Below are positions 44,390-55,630 of a stretch of 64,000 bases of DNA, piece after piece (position 1 is the first letter of the stretch; every line of letters starts with the position of its first letter). Below the pieces are notes generated by a model. That model was not told the origin of the DNA. It was given only the letters and a program-made list of their open reading frames with translations, and made no database searches. The stretch comes from Clonostachys chloroleuca (lineage: Eukaryota; Ascomycota; Sordariomycetes; Hypocreales; Bionectriaceae), in contig JBANAY010000003.1 of NCBI GenBank assembly GCA_037952775.1, positions 12,772,001 through 12,836,000 on the forward strand. The letters run 5' to 3'. A program made the translations under genes and the position numbers.

Positions 44390-46751
44390 ATGTTGACACA
44401 TCGCTATTTCAGGCTGGCCTCAGTCCTGGCTTTGGCCCTTTTCCCAACACACCTATCAGCCTTGCCTACTGGTGGCACCAAGAATGATACTACCGTCCAT
44501 GACTATGTCATTATTGGATCTGGTGCAGGAGGAGGAACTTTGGCGTATGACTTACAAGACCTGATTACTCACAACTTTTCAAAAACAGCTGACACGAATT
44601 TCTTCGATAGTGCAAGTCTTGCTCGAAAAGGGCACTCGGTCTTCCTAATTGAAGCCGGAGGAGATCATGGGACAGCTGTTAGCCAGCAAATCCCAGCCCT
44701 GTGAGTAATCACCCATAATTCCTAGCAGGTTTTAAGGATAAATTGAAAACTGATGATTATGATTTGGCAGGTGGCCTACGTCAGGGGAAGATCCCGAAAT
44801 GTCCTGGAACTTCTATATCCGCCATTACGCGAACGAGACACAAGGTCGTAGAGACAGCAAGTTTTCCTACCGTCTTGAAAATGGCTCGATCTACTATGGG
44901 CTTGACCCTCCTCCCAATGCTGCACCGTGAGTCCATCTGTCTGTATTCCACGTTCTAAAATCGCCCACTTCATCTCCCGTATGTCTGATCAAATGCCACC
45001 AGTCTCGGTACTCTCTATCCTCGTGGAGCTACTTTAGGTGGAAGCAGCCAGACCAATGCCATGAACTTCATCAAGCCACGCAATGCCGATGTAAGTCTGC
45101 TGTGAATCCCAATTAGCTCGCAATAGGATACCTTGATAACCTCTGAAAATCGCAGTGGGACTACCTTGCACAGCTCACAGGAGATGAGTCCTGGGCAGCA
45201 TCGGCTATGCAAGAATATTTCGAGCGCATGGAAAGAGTTCAATATCTTCCAGAAGGTTCACCAAACCATGGTTTCGACGGTCTAATTTCGGTAAGATCTC
45301 AAATAGTTAACCCGGATCGCCAGCCGTAAACACTGACACCCGTTTCAAAGTCCAACCAGAATAATGTGACTTATATAACAGGCCGACCAGGGACCAGAGA
45401 CGTCATGTCTAATCTAGCACGCGAAATAGAAGGTGTTGAAGTAGACACAGAAGGCTTAGGCGACCTGTTGCGACGCGATGTCAACGGCGAAAATACTTAC
45501 ACGCCAGGTGTTTACCAGCTGGTTGTGAGCACCAACGGCATGCGAAGGCGATCTGGCTCTAGGGACTTCATCATAGATACGGTTAATGCCAGAGCTGAAA
45601 ATGGCTCGGCTGCTTACCCTCTCACAATCAGCACTCATTCTCTTGCGACCCGAATTCTCTTTGATGAGAATAAGGGTAGTAAACCCAAGGCAATTGGTGT
45701 CGAATATCTGGTTGGTGAAGGTCTTTATGGCGCGGACAAGCGCTACAACCCCGATCAGGTTGGGATCCTACGACAAGTATTTGCTTCGAAGGAGGTCATT
45801 GTGGCCGGAGGCGCTTTCAACACTCCGCAAATTCTGAAACTGAGTGGCATTGGCCCTCGGGAAGAACTAGAGAAGTTCAACATCCCAGTGGTTGCAGATT
45901 TACCCGCCGTGGTGAGTACCTCCTAGACTCAAGCCTTGATCTGATTGCTTACCGGTACATTCCAGGGCAAGTACCTCCAAGACCATACTGAAGGTATTCT
46001 ATTGGTCAACTCATCGGTGCCCTGGGAGAACGACCCTAACGCACGATGCACGATGACCCTCAACGAAACGGACCCGTGCTATATAGAGTGGCTAGAGAGC
46101 GGAACTGGACCATACGGTGAGGCCGCCGCTCCACTTGCCGTCCAATACCGCTCCCAAGTGAGTGAGACTGAACAGGCAGACCAATTCTGGTTTGGCTTTG
46201 CCGGTGTCGAGCTCCGAGGCTTCTACCCCGGCTACTCCAACCCAGTTCCCCAACCATCCGTATTCACATGGGATATCGTCAAGCTACACCAACCTGGTGA
46301 TGGAGACCACGCGAAGGGCACCGTAACTCTTCGATCCAAAGATCCACGTGACGTTCCTGAGATCGTATTCGATTGGCTTCAAGGGGACATCGGAGAGCGT
46401 GATCTGGATTCTCTTGTGGAGGGCGCCGAAGTTGCCTATCGTGGTTGGGATGCGGCTCCCTCACCTTACAACCCGTTGACGAGACTCCAGCCTGCGGAGG
46501 GTGTTGACTTGCGCCAGAATCTCAAAGATGAGGCGTTCGGGCATCATTGCAGTTCTACTTGCCGAATGGGTCCAAAGGGAAACACCGATTACTGCGTGGA
46601 TTCGGAGCTTCGTGTGAATGGCGTCAAGAACTTGCGAATTGTGGACGCTTCAGTCTTTCCCCACACCCCAGGCGCGTTTCCTGTTACCTCTGTTTACATG
46701 CTAGGTATCAAGGCGGCAGATATAATTTCTGAGTCGTCGAAGCAGCAGTGA
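44390..46751 (+). CDS. secreted GMC-family FAD oxidoreductase
   Basis: Six exons (44390-44700, 44771-44926, 45003-45090, 45156-45290, 45351-45911, 45966-46751; introns 70, 76, 65, 60 and 54 nt) give 678 residues. A signal peptide (about 1-24, ending HLSALP) is followed by the FAD loop VIIGSGAGGGTLAYDL. GMC signature 1 is LYPRGATLGGSSQTNAM and signature 2 is GGAFNTPQILKLSGIGP. The catalytic region has HHCSSTCRMG and, near the end, FPHTPGAFPVTSVYMLG. The family oxidises alcohols or sugars with O2 or a quinone (aryl-alcohol oxidase, glucose dehydrogenase, versicolorin B synthase-like). Several NxT/S sites fit export. The substrate is not predictable, and the gene is too far from the NRPS-PKS (21 kb) to assign to it. 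Confidence 0.9.
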
Positions 46752-46988
46752 AAATATGAAGCTCTAGGATTCAGAAGTATAAGGCACAAGAGGACCAATG
46801 CTGGAATGCTCAATCGAGGGAATACCAATGGGAATTCTTTCCATATCTTTGCAGAGTAGGCTAGCATGATTGCCAGGAACTGAATGGGCTGCTGAAGCGA
46901 GCTGCTTCAGCATCAGGCTGTAATAGGTGAACAACAACCCAACCATTCATTTCTTGATTAGGTAGTGAACCTGAAAATACTGCTAAGT

Positions 46989-47395
46989 GTCTACGTAAAC
47001 GCCGTTCTAGATGCAATTGGCCCTTTTGATTCTGAACGCGTGAAGGAGGCCTTGGAGGACGTCTAGATACTTCTTGTCAAGGAGCCTGATACTGGCGCTC
47101 ACGCGGAGGATTTGTTCGCAGACCATGAATAGGTCCTTATTCAGGATCCGGATTACAAGACCGTTGATGCTGGCAGGCCATCGTGGGGGTAGGCAAAGCT
47201 GACGAAGTCGGGGTTTTACGTGTATAGGTCAGCGAGAGTAAGAAGGGGTCGAGGCTGCAGATATTGGCTGTATTCATACCTGAGGTTAATAATATATGCG
47301 CGTACAAAGCATACTTCCTCGCTATAAAGACGGGATGGCCCGAGGTCTACTTTTGTATCGACCAACCGCTGATTGTTTCAGAATCCAGTAACCAA
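46989..47395 (+). pseudogene. unidentified coding relic with TAG stops
   Basis: The frame from 46989 reads protein-like (VNAVLDAIGPFDSERVKEAL, then LLVKEPDTGAHAEDLFADHE) but is cut by TAG at 47064, 47130 and 47190. A shifted frame continues with LQILAVFIPEVNN and TGWPEVYFCIDQPLIVSESS to about 47395. All three stops could be CAG->TAG changes, as RIP makes. I do not recognise the family. Confidence 0.35.
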
Positions 47396-47900
47396 TGACC
47401 GTCGGTGTGTGGAGTGACCTCAATATATGAAGCTGGAAGCTGCGATTCCTGAGGGGGTCGGTCAACACCTTCTCTTTTTCAGCTTTGCCTAATAAAAGAA
47501 CTTTTCATGTGGGCGAACCGAATGTATTACTTCTATTTGAATCATGATTTCATTAATGGCTATTCTTTAGGATAAACTTTCCAAAATTAATTTTTAAGGT
47601 TTAGGCTTTAAACATGGAAAGGCTTACTGTAGGATAGTGGTTTTTCTACCACTGTTGAAATGGCAATACCGTGAGCACTGAGTTCGCAAGGTTAAGTCCC
47701 TGCACTATGGTTAAATTCTCCAGGGGCTAGGGTGCAGGTCGAGAAATTAGATATGAATTGCTGTGCCTCTCAATTGCCCTGTATCCCTACTAGCTCCTTC
47801 CCTTTTTAGGGACAAATTGGCTCGGCCATTCGGTTACTTGGTAATTTGGTATCTTGGCCTTTGAGAATTGAGCTGATGAAAACCGCATTCCGTCATCAAT
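47396..47900. other. intergenic with a tRNA-like fragment
   Basis: About 500 bp. Around 47636-47722 there is a tRNA-like run (tagtggttt..., a B-box-like ggttaagtcc near 47690 and a cactat end), but pairing is incomplete and the B box lacks a base, so no tRNA is called. Confidence 0.35.
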
Positions 47901-48977
47901 ATGTTAAAATGTTGGCCATTGGTTATGCTGCTACTATTTGCAGTGGTGCAAGGTCAGTACAGAACTTGAAGCTCCAAAAATTGGTCGCGGGGAAATAATA
48001 AATAATGTACCTGACAGCCTCTTTCTCAATGCAGTAACAGCATCCGAGATCAACTGCAACGGTAACGTAATAATCCGGAATGGCGAAGATGCGAAAAAGG
48101 TGCGAGAAAATTGCAAGACGATTGCTGGGAATCTAGATCTAGACATTTTTGAAACCTGCAACTTGGATGGCCTAAAGGAAGTCCAGGGGGATGTATTGCA
48201 TAATTGTCCCACAAAGCAACAGGGACTGGATTATTGCATGGACGCATCCATAACCTTCACTATAAGCAGCTCTACTTCGAGAAGTATCAATGGCTCATTA
48301 AAGTTTTTCTATTATCGGGAAGTCGAAAGACTGGAATTTCCCAAACTCAACAAGGTCCGCCAGGAGATCAGCCTACACGCACCTTACAACCTTACACACA
48401 TCAATTTTTCCAACCTAGAGTACTTCGGAGATTTTTCGCTCAATACGCCGAGTTTGGTAGAGCTGAGCTCGATAAATTTGGGTCAGTTTTCATCTAGAGG
48501 AGTTTCCAAGTCCGATGGAACTCCCTTAGGACCATACGTCAACATCCGCGACACTGGAAGGCTGGAATCATTGGACAAAGTTTTTCAGAATCCAGTGAAT
48601 CCCTACCACTCATACAATAATGAAGCTTGGAATACCTTTGTCAATTTTCACAGACTCACTGTTTGAAATCTGACTTTTGGATGGACACGAATGCCGTCGA
48701 TGGCAATCGAAGCCAAAGTCAGTTGGCACTTAGCTTGGGTGGTCCTGAAACTAAACAAATGGAGTTTGAAGGCACTCTTGAGATTGGGACTGGCGTTTCA
48801 GCCATCAATCGCCACGAGAAGCTGAAGAATTTGACTGTTTATCGTTTTAATACGAGGGAGAGCGCTGTCGTTGACTTGGATCTCTCTTTTAGCCAAGTTG
48901 GAAGCGTGATAGTGTACGGCAACCCTCAACTCCGCCAGCTCAGGCTTCCATCTATGGCGCCTTTGAGCCTAGACTAG
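47901..48977 (+). CDS. Ecm33-like secreted L-domain protein, short form
   Basis: Exon 1 (47901-47952) encodes a signal peptide (MLKCWPLVMLLLFAVVQ) and is joined by an 82-nt intron (GTCAGT...TGCAG) to 48035. Then comes an L-domain/Ecm33-type pattern: INCNGNVIIRNGEDAKKV, NCKTIAGNLDLDIFETCNLD, LKEVQGDVLHNCP, and repeated strands such as VERLEFPKLNKV and LTHINFSNLEYFGDFSL. The frame closes at 48664 unless a second, weaker intron (48661-48722, GTTTGA...GTCAG) is removed; coding then continues as LALSLGGPETK to the stop at 48975-48977, for 310 residues. A frameshift near 48650 is the alternative. Compared with Ecm33 (about 400 residues) the Ser/Thr-rich tail and GPI signal are missing, so it may be secreted rather than wall-anchored, or be a decayed copy. 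Confidence 0.6.
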
Positions 48978-49189
48978 ATATCCAGCTATCCCGTGTCCGT
49001 AAGCAACGCATATTATGCTGATTGGACTTGAATTCAGTCTTTTCTATCGTTGTGCCAAAGTTACCTGCCACTCTCATCGGCCTGCGCCCCTCCGCCAATT
49101 TCATCCCAGTCAGGTCAATTCAGTTCAGCTCAGATCAGGCCAGATTCTACACCGGCAACCAACATGCCAGTAGGGAAACCAGTGCGTGA

Positions 49190-50563
49190 ACCAGCGCGTA
49201 CAAGTGTTGCCCTTGGGGCATCAGTGTCCTGATTCTTTGGCTTTGTGCTATGCCATGGACCAGGGTTGGTAGTCTACTCCGCAGCAGCAAGTCCAGCGAT
49301 ATCATCAACGATATCTACAATACAACACTCGGCGTAAGGCTCGCCCACGCATCTACACTTCCACTTTGGTCCTTATTATCGCCCTTTGGTATCATATATA
49401 CACTTTCCTAATGATGTTTTAACTAATATGATTCTAGTTTGAAAAGATCTTTGTTTTTGGTCTACCAGAGCGTACCGACCGTCGAGATGGTATCACTCTT
49501 CTTGCTGCTTTTATCTAACATAGAGTTTGAATTTATCAATGGTGTCTACGGTGATAAGGTACCAGACAAGGTTATCACTCAGACAAATGAGTATGCGTTT
49601 AGATGCTGCTGTTTTTGGATGCTGGCGTGCTCATATGGACGTGATACAACAGTAAGTTTTCCCTGACCGATCCGGTAAGAGCCATTTGAGCCTCTCTTTG
49701 TTAGAGGTAGTACCTTTTCCCGCCCTTTTCTTTATAATACTAATATTTCTATTTCTAGAGTTATAAAAAGGAATCTTAATTCTGCTCTTATCTTGGAAGA
49801 TGATGTAGATTGGGATGTAAGAATTAGAGAACAGCTCTATAATATGGCGCTTTCCACTCAGGCCCTCATCCAACCACTAGCTGGAACTATAACCAACTTT
49901 GCAGATAAGACGTATCAACCTCGGACTTACCCACCTCCACCCAAGGTACCTGCTCAGGGAATCCCTGAATTTCCTATCGAACGTCTTCCAAAAACGGCTC
50001 CGGCAACCAGCACTCCCTATGGCGATGTGTGGGATCTCTTATAGGTTGGTCATTGTGGAATGGTTATGCCTCCTGATGGTAGCCCTATACCTGAAGGTCG
50101 CGTCATTAGCCTCGATGAATCTGTGCCCGAGAGGAGGCATCTCTTCTCATTGGTTTTCCCCTTCCCGTTTAAAGATGAGTATCCTGACCATACCCGCATC
50201 GTCCACCATGCAAAAGATGAGTGCCTGCACCCTGGGCTGTGCGATTACCCAGCGAGGCGCACGGGCGCTTTCCAAGAGATTGCTCTTAAGGATGTTGATG
50301 ACGCCGTCGATATGCTTCTTCGACTTTATTGCGAGGGAGGTGTCGGCCGCCGAAGCCACACCTGTCTTACTGTCCAGCCCTCTCTATTCAACAGTCATCG
50401 ACCCGAGGGCCCAATGGAGTCTTATAGTAATATCAGAAACTGGGATGGCTGGCAATATGAGGCATCAACCGATATGACCAGATGGAGTGTTAGGCTCAAT
50501 GTCGATAGATTGCTTGATGGGCGAGAGTTATGGGATCAATTGCCAGATCAAAATGAGGATTAA
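49190..50563 (+). pseudogene. GT25-like glycosyltransferase pseudogene
   Basis: The order of motifs is that of fungal glycosyltransferase family 25 proteins: IYNTTLG, a 104-nt intron (49334-49437), FEKIFVFGLPERTDRRDG, NIEFEFINGVYGDK, CWRAHMDVIQ, a second intact intron (GTAAGT...TTCTAG, about 49651-49758), LILEDDVDWDVRIREQ with the acidic metal site, VGHCGM, QRGARAL, and CLTVQPSLFNSHRP. It is broken at several points. The frame is lost at about 49513 (TAA 49516-49518) and again before CWRAH (about 49560-49610). A TAG at 50042-50044 stands where the family has Trp (TGG->TAG), and the frame changes twice around 50230-50260. A hydrophobic segment (ISVLILWLCAM, about 49220-49252) may be the Golgi anchor. 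Dead gene; its role would have been sugar transfer in the secretory pathway. Confidence 0.8.
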
Positions 50564-51925
50564 GGAGCCTGACGTTGCCCGTGAAGCGGTCAGGTGAGAA
50601 ATCAGAATCCGCGAGTCCACGTAGTGGCCACCATCAAAAATACAAAGGGTCATCGATGGACAAGCAAAATTACTTAGAAATTCATTCGGTAATAAAAACA
50701 ACTCACATTAGCGGGTTGAGATTAAGTTGTAAGATAGAGGAAGCCCCATTGAGATCGCCTTTAACGGGAGAGGACAGACAAGTCGTATGAATAATCCGTA
50801 CAATATTAGCATCGTTAGCTTTAGGTCGACAAGCCGGACTTCCTTGGAACAACGAAATGCCGTTGGGTATCGTGGGTAAATTTTCCGTGGCCAAGATTAT
50901 GGAGAAGAGACTAACCATAGGTTGCACTAAGAAAGTCCCATGAAGTTCTAAACGGACTTGACCTTTCGACATTCGGTTGTAAGCAACGGCCGGTTTATTC
51001 CGAAGCATCCAACTAGTTGAAATTACGAGGTTAAAACTGAGATGTTTTATCTACTTGCCTAGTGCTCGTGCGTCTCCTTCTTCTACTAGATTATCTGTAT
51101 ACTAACACATGAAAATAGAGCAGTTCATTTGTTCTTCTTTTCTTCACCCTCTATCCCGCCTAATACTCGATTTCCTGGTCTGGAAGTCGAGAAAGACCTT
51201 GCCGCGGGAGGGTACTACTTCCACATAAGGGCCAATTTTCGATGCATCAAGTGCCAGTATATGGTACGACTCCTCTGATCCTTAGACAAAAGGTTTTGCT
51301 GATAGGCCTGAATGCATGCCCCGTGGATGCCGTAGGGCCCTTTTGTGGCTATGAAGAAGCGGGGGAGGATTTACCGTTACTGGGCAAATCTCATGATGAT
51401 CATAGTTCAATGAAACCCCTTACGTTGCATTACTCGGTTAGTCAAACCGGTACGGATAACTTTGCCGCGGGAGCAATGCCGAGTAAGCCCCCTGGAAACG
51501 TGTGTTTGAGGTTGAGTCGAGGGGTTGTAAAAGCTCGTATATACAGCATGGTACCAAATCCGATTGTAACATGGCTCTTCTGATTGCCTATATAGGAAAC
51601 CGGGTAGCCTAGCAATTAACTTCAATGCGGATGTCTACCTTCCGAGGGAGTCAGATAAGTCAATCTGAAACCTGTTGTCTCACGACTATGCCAACAATGT
51701 GAATGTAGATTCAAAAGTAAGGTGCTAATAAATCCACGAGTAGGATAATGCTGCCTTCTCAAATCCTCCTTACTGTAATCCTTAGATGGCTAAAAAGACC
51801 TCTGAGTCTTCCCTTCTTCCCCTATTCCTTTCCATCTTTATAGTACCACGCATTTGCTGCAAGACTTTGTCCTCTTTCTCTACTCGCCTTGAGAAATATT
51901 CATATCATTCATCGATTTCGTCAAC
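50564..51925. other. intergenic, nothing recognised
   Basis: 1.36 kb, mixed composition. Short frames on both strands (up to 113 codons at 51242-51583) have no known motif. The last 150 bp, pyrimidine-rich with a tatagta at about 51838, is probably the promoter of the secreted-protein gene. Confidence 0.45.
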
Positions 51926-52899
51926 ATGAAGTCATCGCTCTTGCTTCTCGGTCTTCCTGTGGCCTCGGCCGCCGTGGCTCCTCGTCAAAACTACTTTAGC
52001 TTTGGCAACTACTTTTCGACAGGCGCGGTCGCAACCAATTCATGGATTCGTCAGGCGACTACAACCCTGATCCTGCCAGCCCTCAACAGCCCTCACAACG
52101 GTAATCTGGGCTTGTGGCCAGGAATGGGCACCAAGTTTGACTCAGGCGCAGATGGGCATCTCATCCAAGGTCTTGCCATCTCGACTGTTGGTTTCGGGTG
52201 AGCACGCAATACAGCCTAAGTCTGCCGGCGTTGGAGCTCATACAAATAGATCTCCATGCAACCTTGCTGCCAATGAAAATAAGTGGTGTGTGGTTGCAAG
52301 CACATATGATGGTATGGTTCCTCTTCTCTCGTATTACCGGCTCTCACACGTCTCTAGGGGGTCAAACCCACGGTACTACACCATATCGAGCAAATCCCGG
52401 CGACCGCGTTACATATGACTGTAGGTGTCCCTTTATAGGAGATTGTCGGATTACCGTGCTTACACCTCCACAGACAAGTACAATGATGCGACATCTAAAT
52501 TCGACCAGACAGTATCGGTGAACGGCAATGTAGTGTCTACTTTGTCCACAGGTATAGGGTCCCCTTTAGATCGTAGTGCGATTTGTATGCTGACTATTTT
52601 AAAGCGAGCGGTCACGGTGCAGGCTGGGGAACAGGTCAGTTAAAATATCCCAAAGATTTTCATTTCGAATAAATTTGCTAACCGTTATTCTCAATATAGC
52701 AATGGAGTGCCAACAGGTGAACTGTGGAACCGTCCCCTTGCACCATTATGTGGACACGAAGATCATCATGAATACTGCCGATCCAAACTACTCTCGGACC
52801 GTTTCGACCCTTGGTGCCTCTGGTAACTTGGTTACTGCAGATGGTGGGAAGACTTGGACTGCCGCTGATATTACTATTCAGCAATATACATTCACTTGA
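51926..52899 (+). CDS. small secreted protein, six exons, family not identified
   Basis: Exons 51926-52197, 52250-52311, 52358-52420, 52474-52551, 52605-52634 and 52700-52899, with introns of 52, 46, 53, 53 and 65 nt, give 234 residues. Every junction keeps frame and GT-AG, which strongly supports a live gene despite five introns in under 1 kb. A signal peptide (about 1-16, ending ASAA) is followed by PRQNYFSFGNYFSTGAV. The body is rich in Gly, Thr, Asn and Tyr with an even number of Cys (CNLAANENKWC, MECQQVNCGT) and blocks LGLWPGMGTKFDSG, ANPGDRVTYD, DQTVSVNGNVVSTL and VTADGGKTWTAADITI. The look is that of an all-beta, jelly-roll-like extracellular protein, recalling the eqolisin or concanavalin A-like folds, but I see no catalytic pair and make no functional claim. 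Confidence 0.72.
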
Positions 52900-53616
52900 G
52901 AAGCTACTACTGAATTGCAGTCGAGATTCATAAACGGTTAGATCTTCTGCTAAGAAAATGCCCGCCTGATGCGTATCTTAATTGTTATTCACGTAAAGTT
53001 GAACTTGATAGTTACTTATTTATTTTCCTGTTCTGTCTAAGAACTGTTCAGAAATAATTTCGGCTGCCCTGCGCTACAACCAGGCGTTCTCGTGTTAAAC
53101 ACCAAGTTTAAAGCTGAGATCAGATTTCTCCAATACCGGGCCACCAAAGTTCCTCAGCCCTTAGAGGTATTATTCTCTTTCAGGCATAATTGAAAAAAAA
53201 AAAAAAAAAAAAAAAAAAAAGCCTTCACTATTCTTACTATTTCTCATATATTTAAGTCTTGTGTACTTAAGAGATGACATAACACTATACTAACCAGTAA
53301 ACGGCCGCCTGTGTTCCCTCTTGGTGGAGGATCAAGCTTGTCCCCGCCCTGCGGAGGCTCCACCCCGAACACCTCCGGTCACGGCACTACTCCCAACGGA
53401 CGACTCCATGGCAGTTCAACCCGAGCCGCATTTTACGCGAAGGCTATGATGAATCTCGGTGGTATTATCGGACTCGAGTCAAATAACTCAGCTGTTTACC
53501 CCCAGTAGCCGAGGAAGAATCCCATATATAGCACTAAGCATTCGCTTTCAACTTTCGTAGATCAGATCATCCAGACCCGATCGTTCAAGTATTATACATT
53601 GCTCAAACTTAAAGAC
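52900..53616. other. intergenic with A28 tract
   Basis: About 700 bp. It contains an A28 run (53193-53220), then a GC-richer piece (53300-53510) with a 65-codon frame of no known family. The last 100 bp is the likely promoter of the aminotransferase gene. Confidence 0.45.
53193..53220 (+). repeat. poly(A) tract, 28 bases
   Basis: Uninterrupted A28, preceded by ggcataattg and followed by gccttcac. Microsatellite or retroposition tail; no element recognised upstream. Confidence 0.8.
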
Positions 53617-54884
53617 ATGGCATCCATCGAAATTTCTAACGTGGAACATGATGGGAAATCATTTGCTGCTTATCGCAAGGTTGTCCTCTTGATGTCCAAT
53701 CCCGATGTGCTCTACCTCAATTCTGCTTTCATGCCACCGTCAAATCTGCTTGTCCACGATGCCTTTGTGCGCTTCTCCAACGAAGTATTGTACAACCCTA
53801 ATCCCAAGGCACAATGGCTCGCGGTTGCAGAGGAGACTCGCGCCTTGGTGGGACGATATATCAATGCTGAACCATCGACTTTGTCCTTCACCCGCGATAC
53901 AACCGAAGGCCTGGGATATTTCATCCGCAGCATCAAGTTCTCTCCCGGAGACAATGTTGTTATCTTGGACACGGAGCATCCTAACCACGTACTTGGTTGG
54001 TTGAGCCTCCGGTCTCAGGGTTTGGAAGTCAGGAAAGTCCCAACCACTGCGGAAGTTGACCGCACTGGGCAGCTGACTGCGGCAAATGCGGCTACCTTTG
54101 CGCCATATGTCGATGAAAGAACAAAGGCTATCGGACTTAGCTCCATCATGTCCCATAGCGGCCAGTGGAACGATGTGAAAGATATTTGCGACACATACAG
54201 GCCCCAAGGAATCCATGTCCTAGCGGACTTGACGCAACAAGTAGGCTTCACACACGTGGATGTGCAAGCACTTGATATATGTCTGCTGCAGCATTCGGAC
54301 TCCACAAGGGCGTCAAGTGTCCTGCAGGATTTGGCGTGCTTTATGTCAACCAACAAGTTCTTGAAGGGCTGAACCCGGAACACCCCATGACCACCTTTGC
54401 TTCCCTTGCGGAAAGAAGAGCCGACTTTACAGTGGATGTGGCGGATCGCATCCTTCTTCAGAATAATGCTCGGAGATTCAATCACTGGAACCAGAGTCTA
54501 AGTGCCGTTGCACCTGCTAAGGCCCACCTGACATTCTACCTCGACACCATGGTTAAACCTAAGAAGGTCGAGAGCTATCTTTTCAGCCTCGGAGATGCAC
54601 TGAGAGACGAGTATAAGCAGCTCAGAATAAAGATCATCGGACCCCAGTCTCGGAAGGAGCATGCCCCTTATTTGTACATTCTTGATATCAATGGGGAGGG
54701 TTGGGTCAACTTAATGAAGGAAAATGGAGTGCAGATCTCGCCATATAGGCTGGGTATTCGAGTGTCGTTTGGATTTTACAACAATTTGGACGATGTCAAG
54801 ATATTGGCCAAGATTCTGCGACAAGGTTTACAAAGCGAGCTGCGTACACAGGCTGCGAGCGGCACTGCCAGCCCTAAGCTATGA
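53617..54884 (+). CDS. class V PLP aminotransferase / epimerase-like, one frame break
   Basis: Intronless gene; start placed at MASIEISN (53617), with an in-frame ATG at 53599. The fold-type I class V pattern is clear: YLNSAFMPPSN at the N-terminus, FTRDTTEGLGYF, DTEHPNHVLGW, IMSHSGQWNDVKDI, LADLTQQVGFTHVD, and the PLP-lysine block AFGLHKGVKCPAGFGVLYV, ending with RLGIRVSFGFYNN. This resembles isopenicillin N epimerase- and cysteine desulfurase-like fungal proteins. At 54275-54284 (gatatatg) the frame shifts just before the lysine block. The 1,268 nt are two more than 422 codons, which fits a duplicated AT dinucleotide. No stop or other lesion follows. It may be a recent mutation or an error. 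No link to the cluster 17 kb upstream is evident. Confidence 0.82.
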
Positions 54885-55630
54885 TCGAAAGCAAAACTTT
54901 GGACCATAGTCATTGAGTCTAGCGATGCATAAATTTAGTCATTTTCTAAGATGGTACTTGTTGGGTGAGCCTGCATCTTCATCGTTCTGGCGGTTCGCAT
55001 GCATCTAATCCATTTTCTCAACTTTTATCATCAATGCTATGATCCGCGATGTACTGAGTCGGGGCCCACTTGTCAAACCGGCCAAATTAGATAAATTAGC
55101 TATTTTTCAGTATCTGTAGAAAATGACATCTTTTTTTTTCCCTTTCTTATTTTACTTTTGAAAATCCCTTCTTTGAAAGATGAGTCTTTTATCTATGTTA
55201 CGGCAGCTACGATAGGTCAATTGACTAGCTGTAAACATGAACTATTTGATCAATTGAGAATATACACAAAACTCAAAACCTCCTTTTCATAGCTGTTGTG
55301 GAAGGTTGTTAGATTTTCGTGTGGTCAGCAGTCTGTATTTTGGGCTCGCCAATGGCTGTGGTGTTGTTCGTTTTTTCCCCAACACAGTACTCCATATTAT
55401 AAACAAGTATCCCAAACAAAGCAGCTCTAGAAAAGGGCTACTGTAGAGACTACTTCTGGATATTTTTCTGCGGAAAGCCTTTACCGCTGGATCGCCGGTA
55501 CTGCGAGTAGAAGACGGCGCCGGTGTACACGTATGTAGGATAGGCAGCCTGCCAATTACAGTAGCACAAAGGGAAAATAAATACAAGCGTCGTGCCTTGC
55601 GACCACAAGTGCCAGTTGATTTACATATTA
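54885..55630. other. intergenic, nothing recognised
   Basis: About 745 bp, AT-rich in the middle with a T9 run near 55132. It lies between two convergent damaged genes. No gene or repeat identified. Confidence 0.45.

Noticed and set aside
53617..54884. The class V aminotransferase as a SwnA equivalent
   Set aside because: It lies 17 kb beyond the cluster, in a decay zone, and looks epimerase/desulfurase-like; nothing ties it to the synthase.
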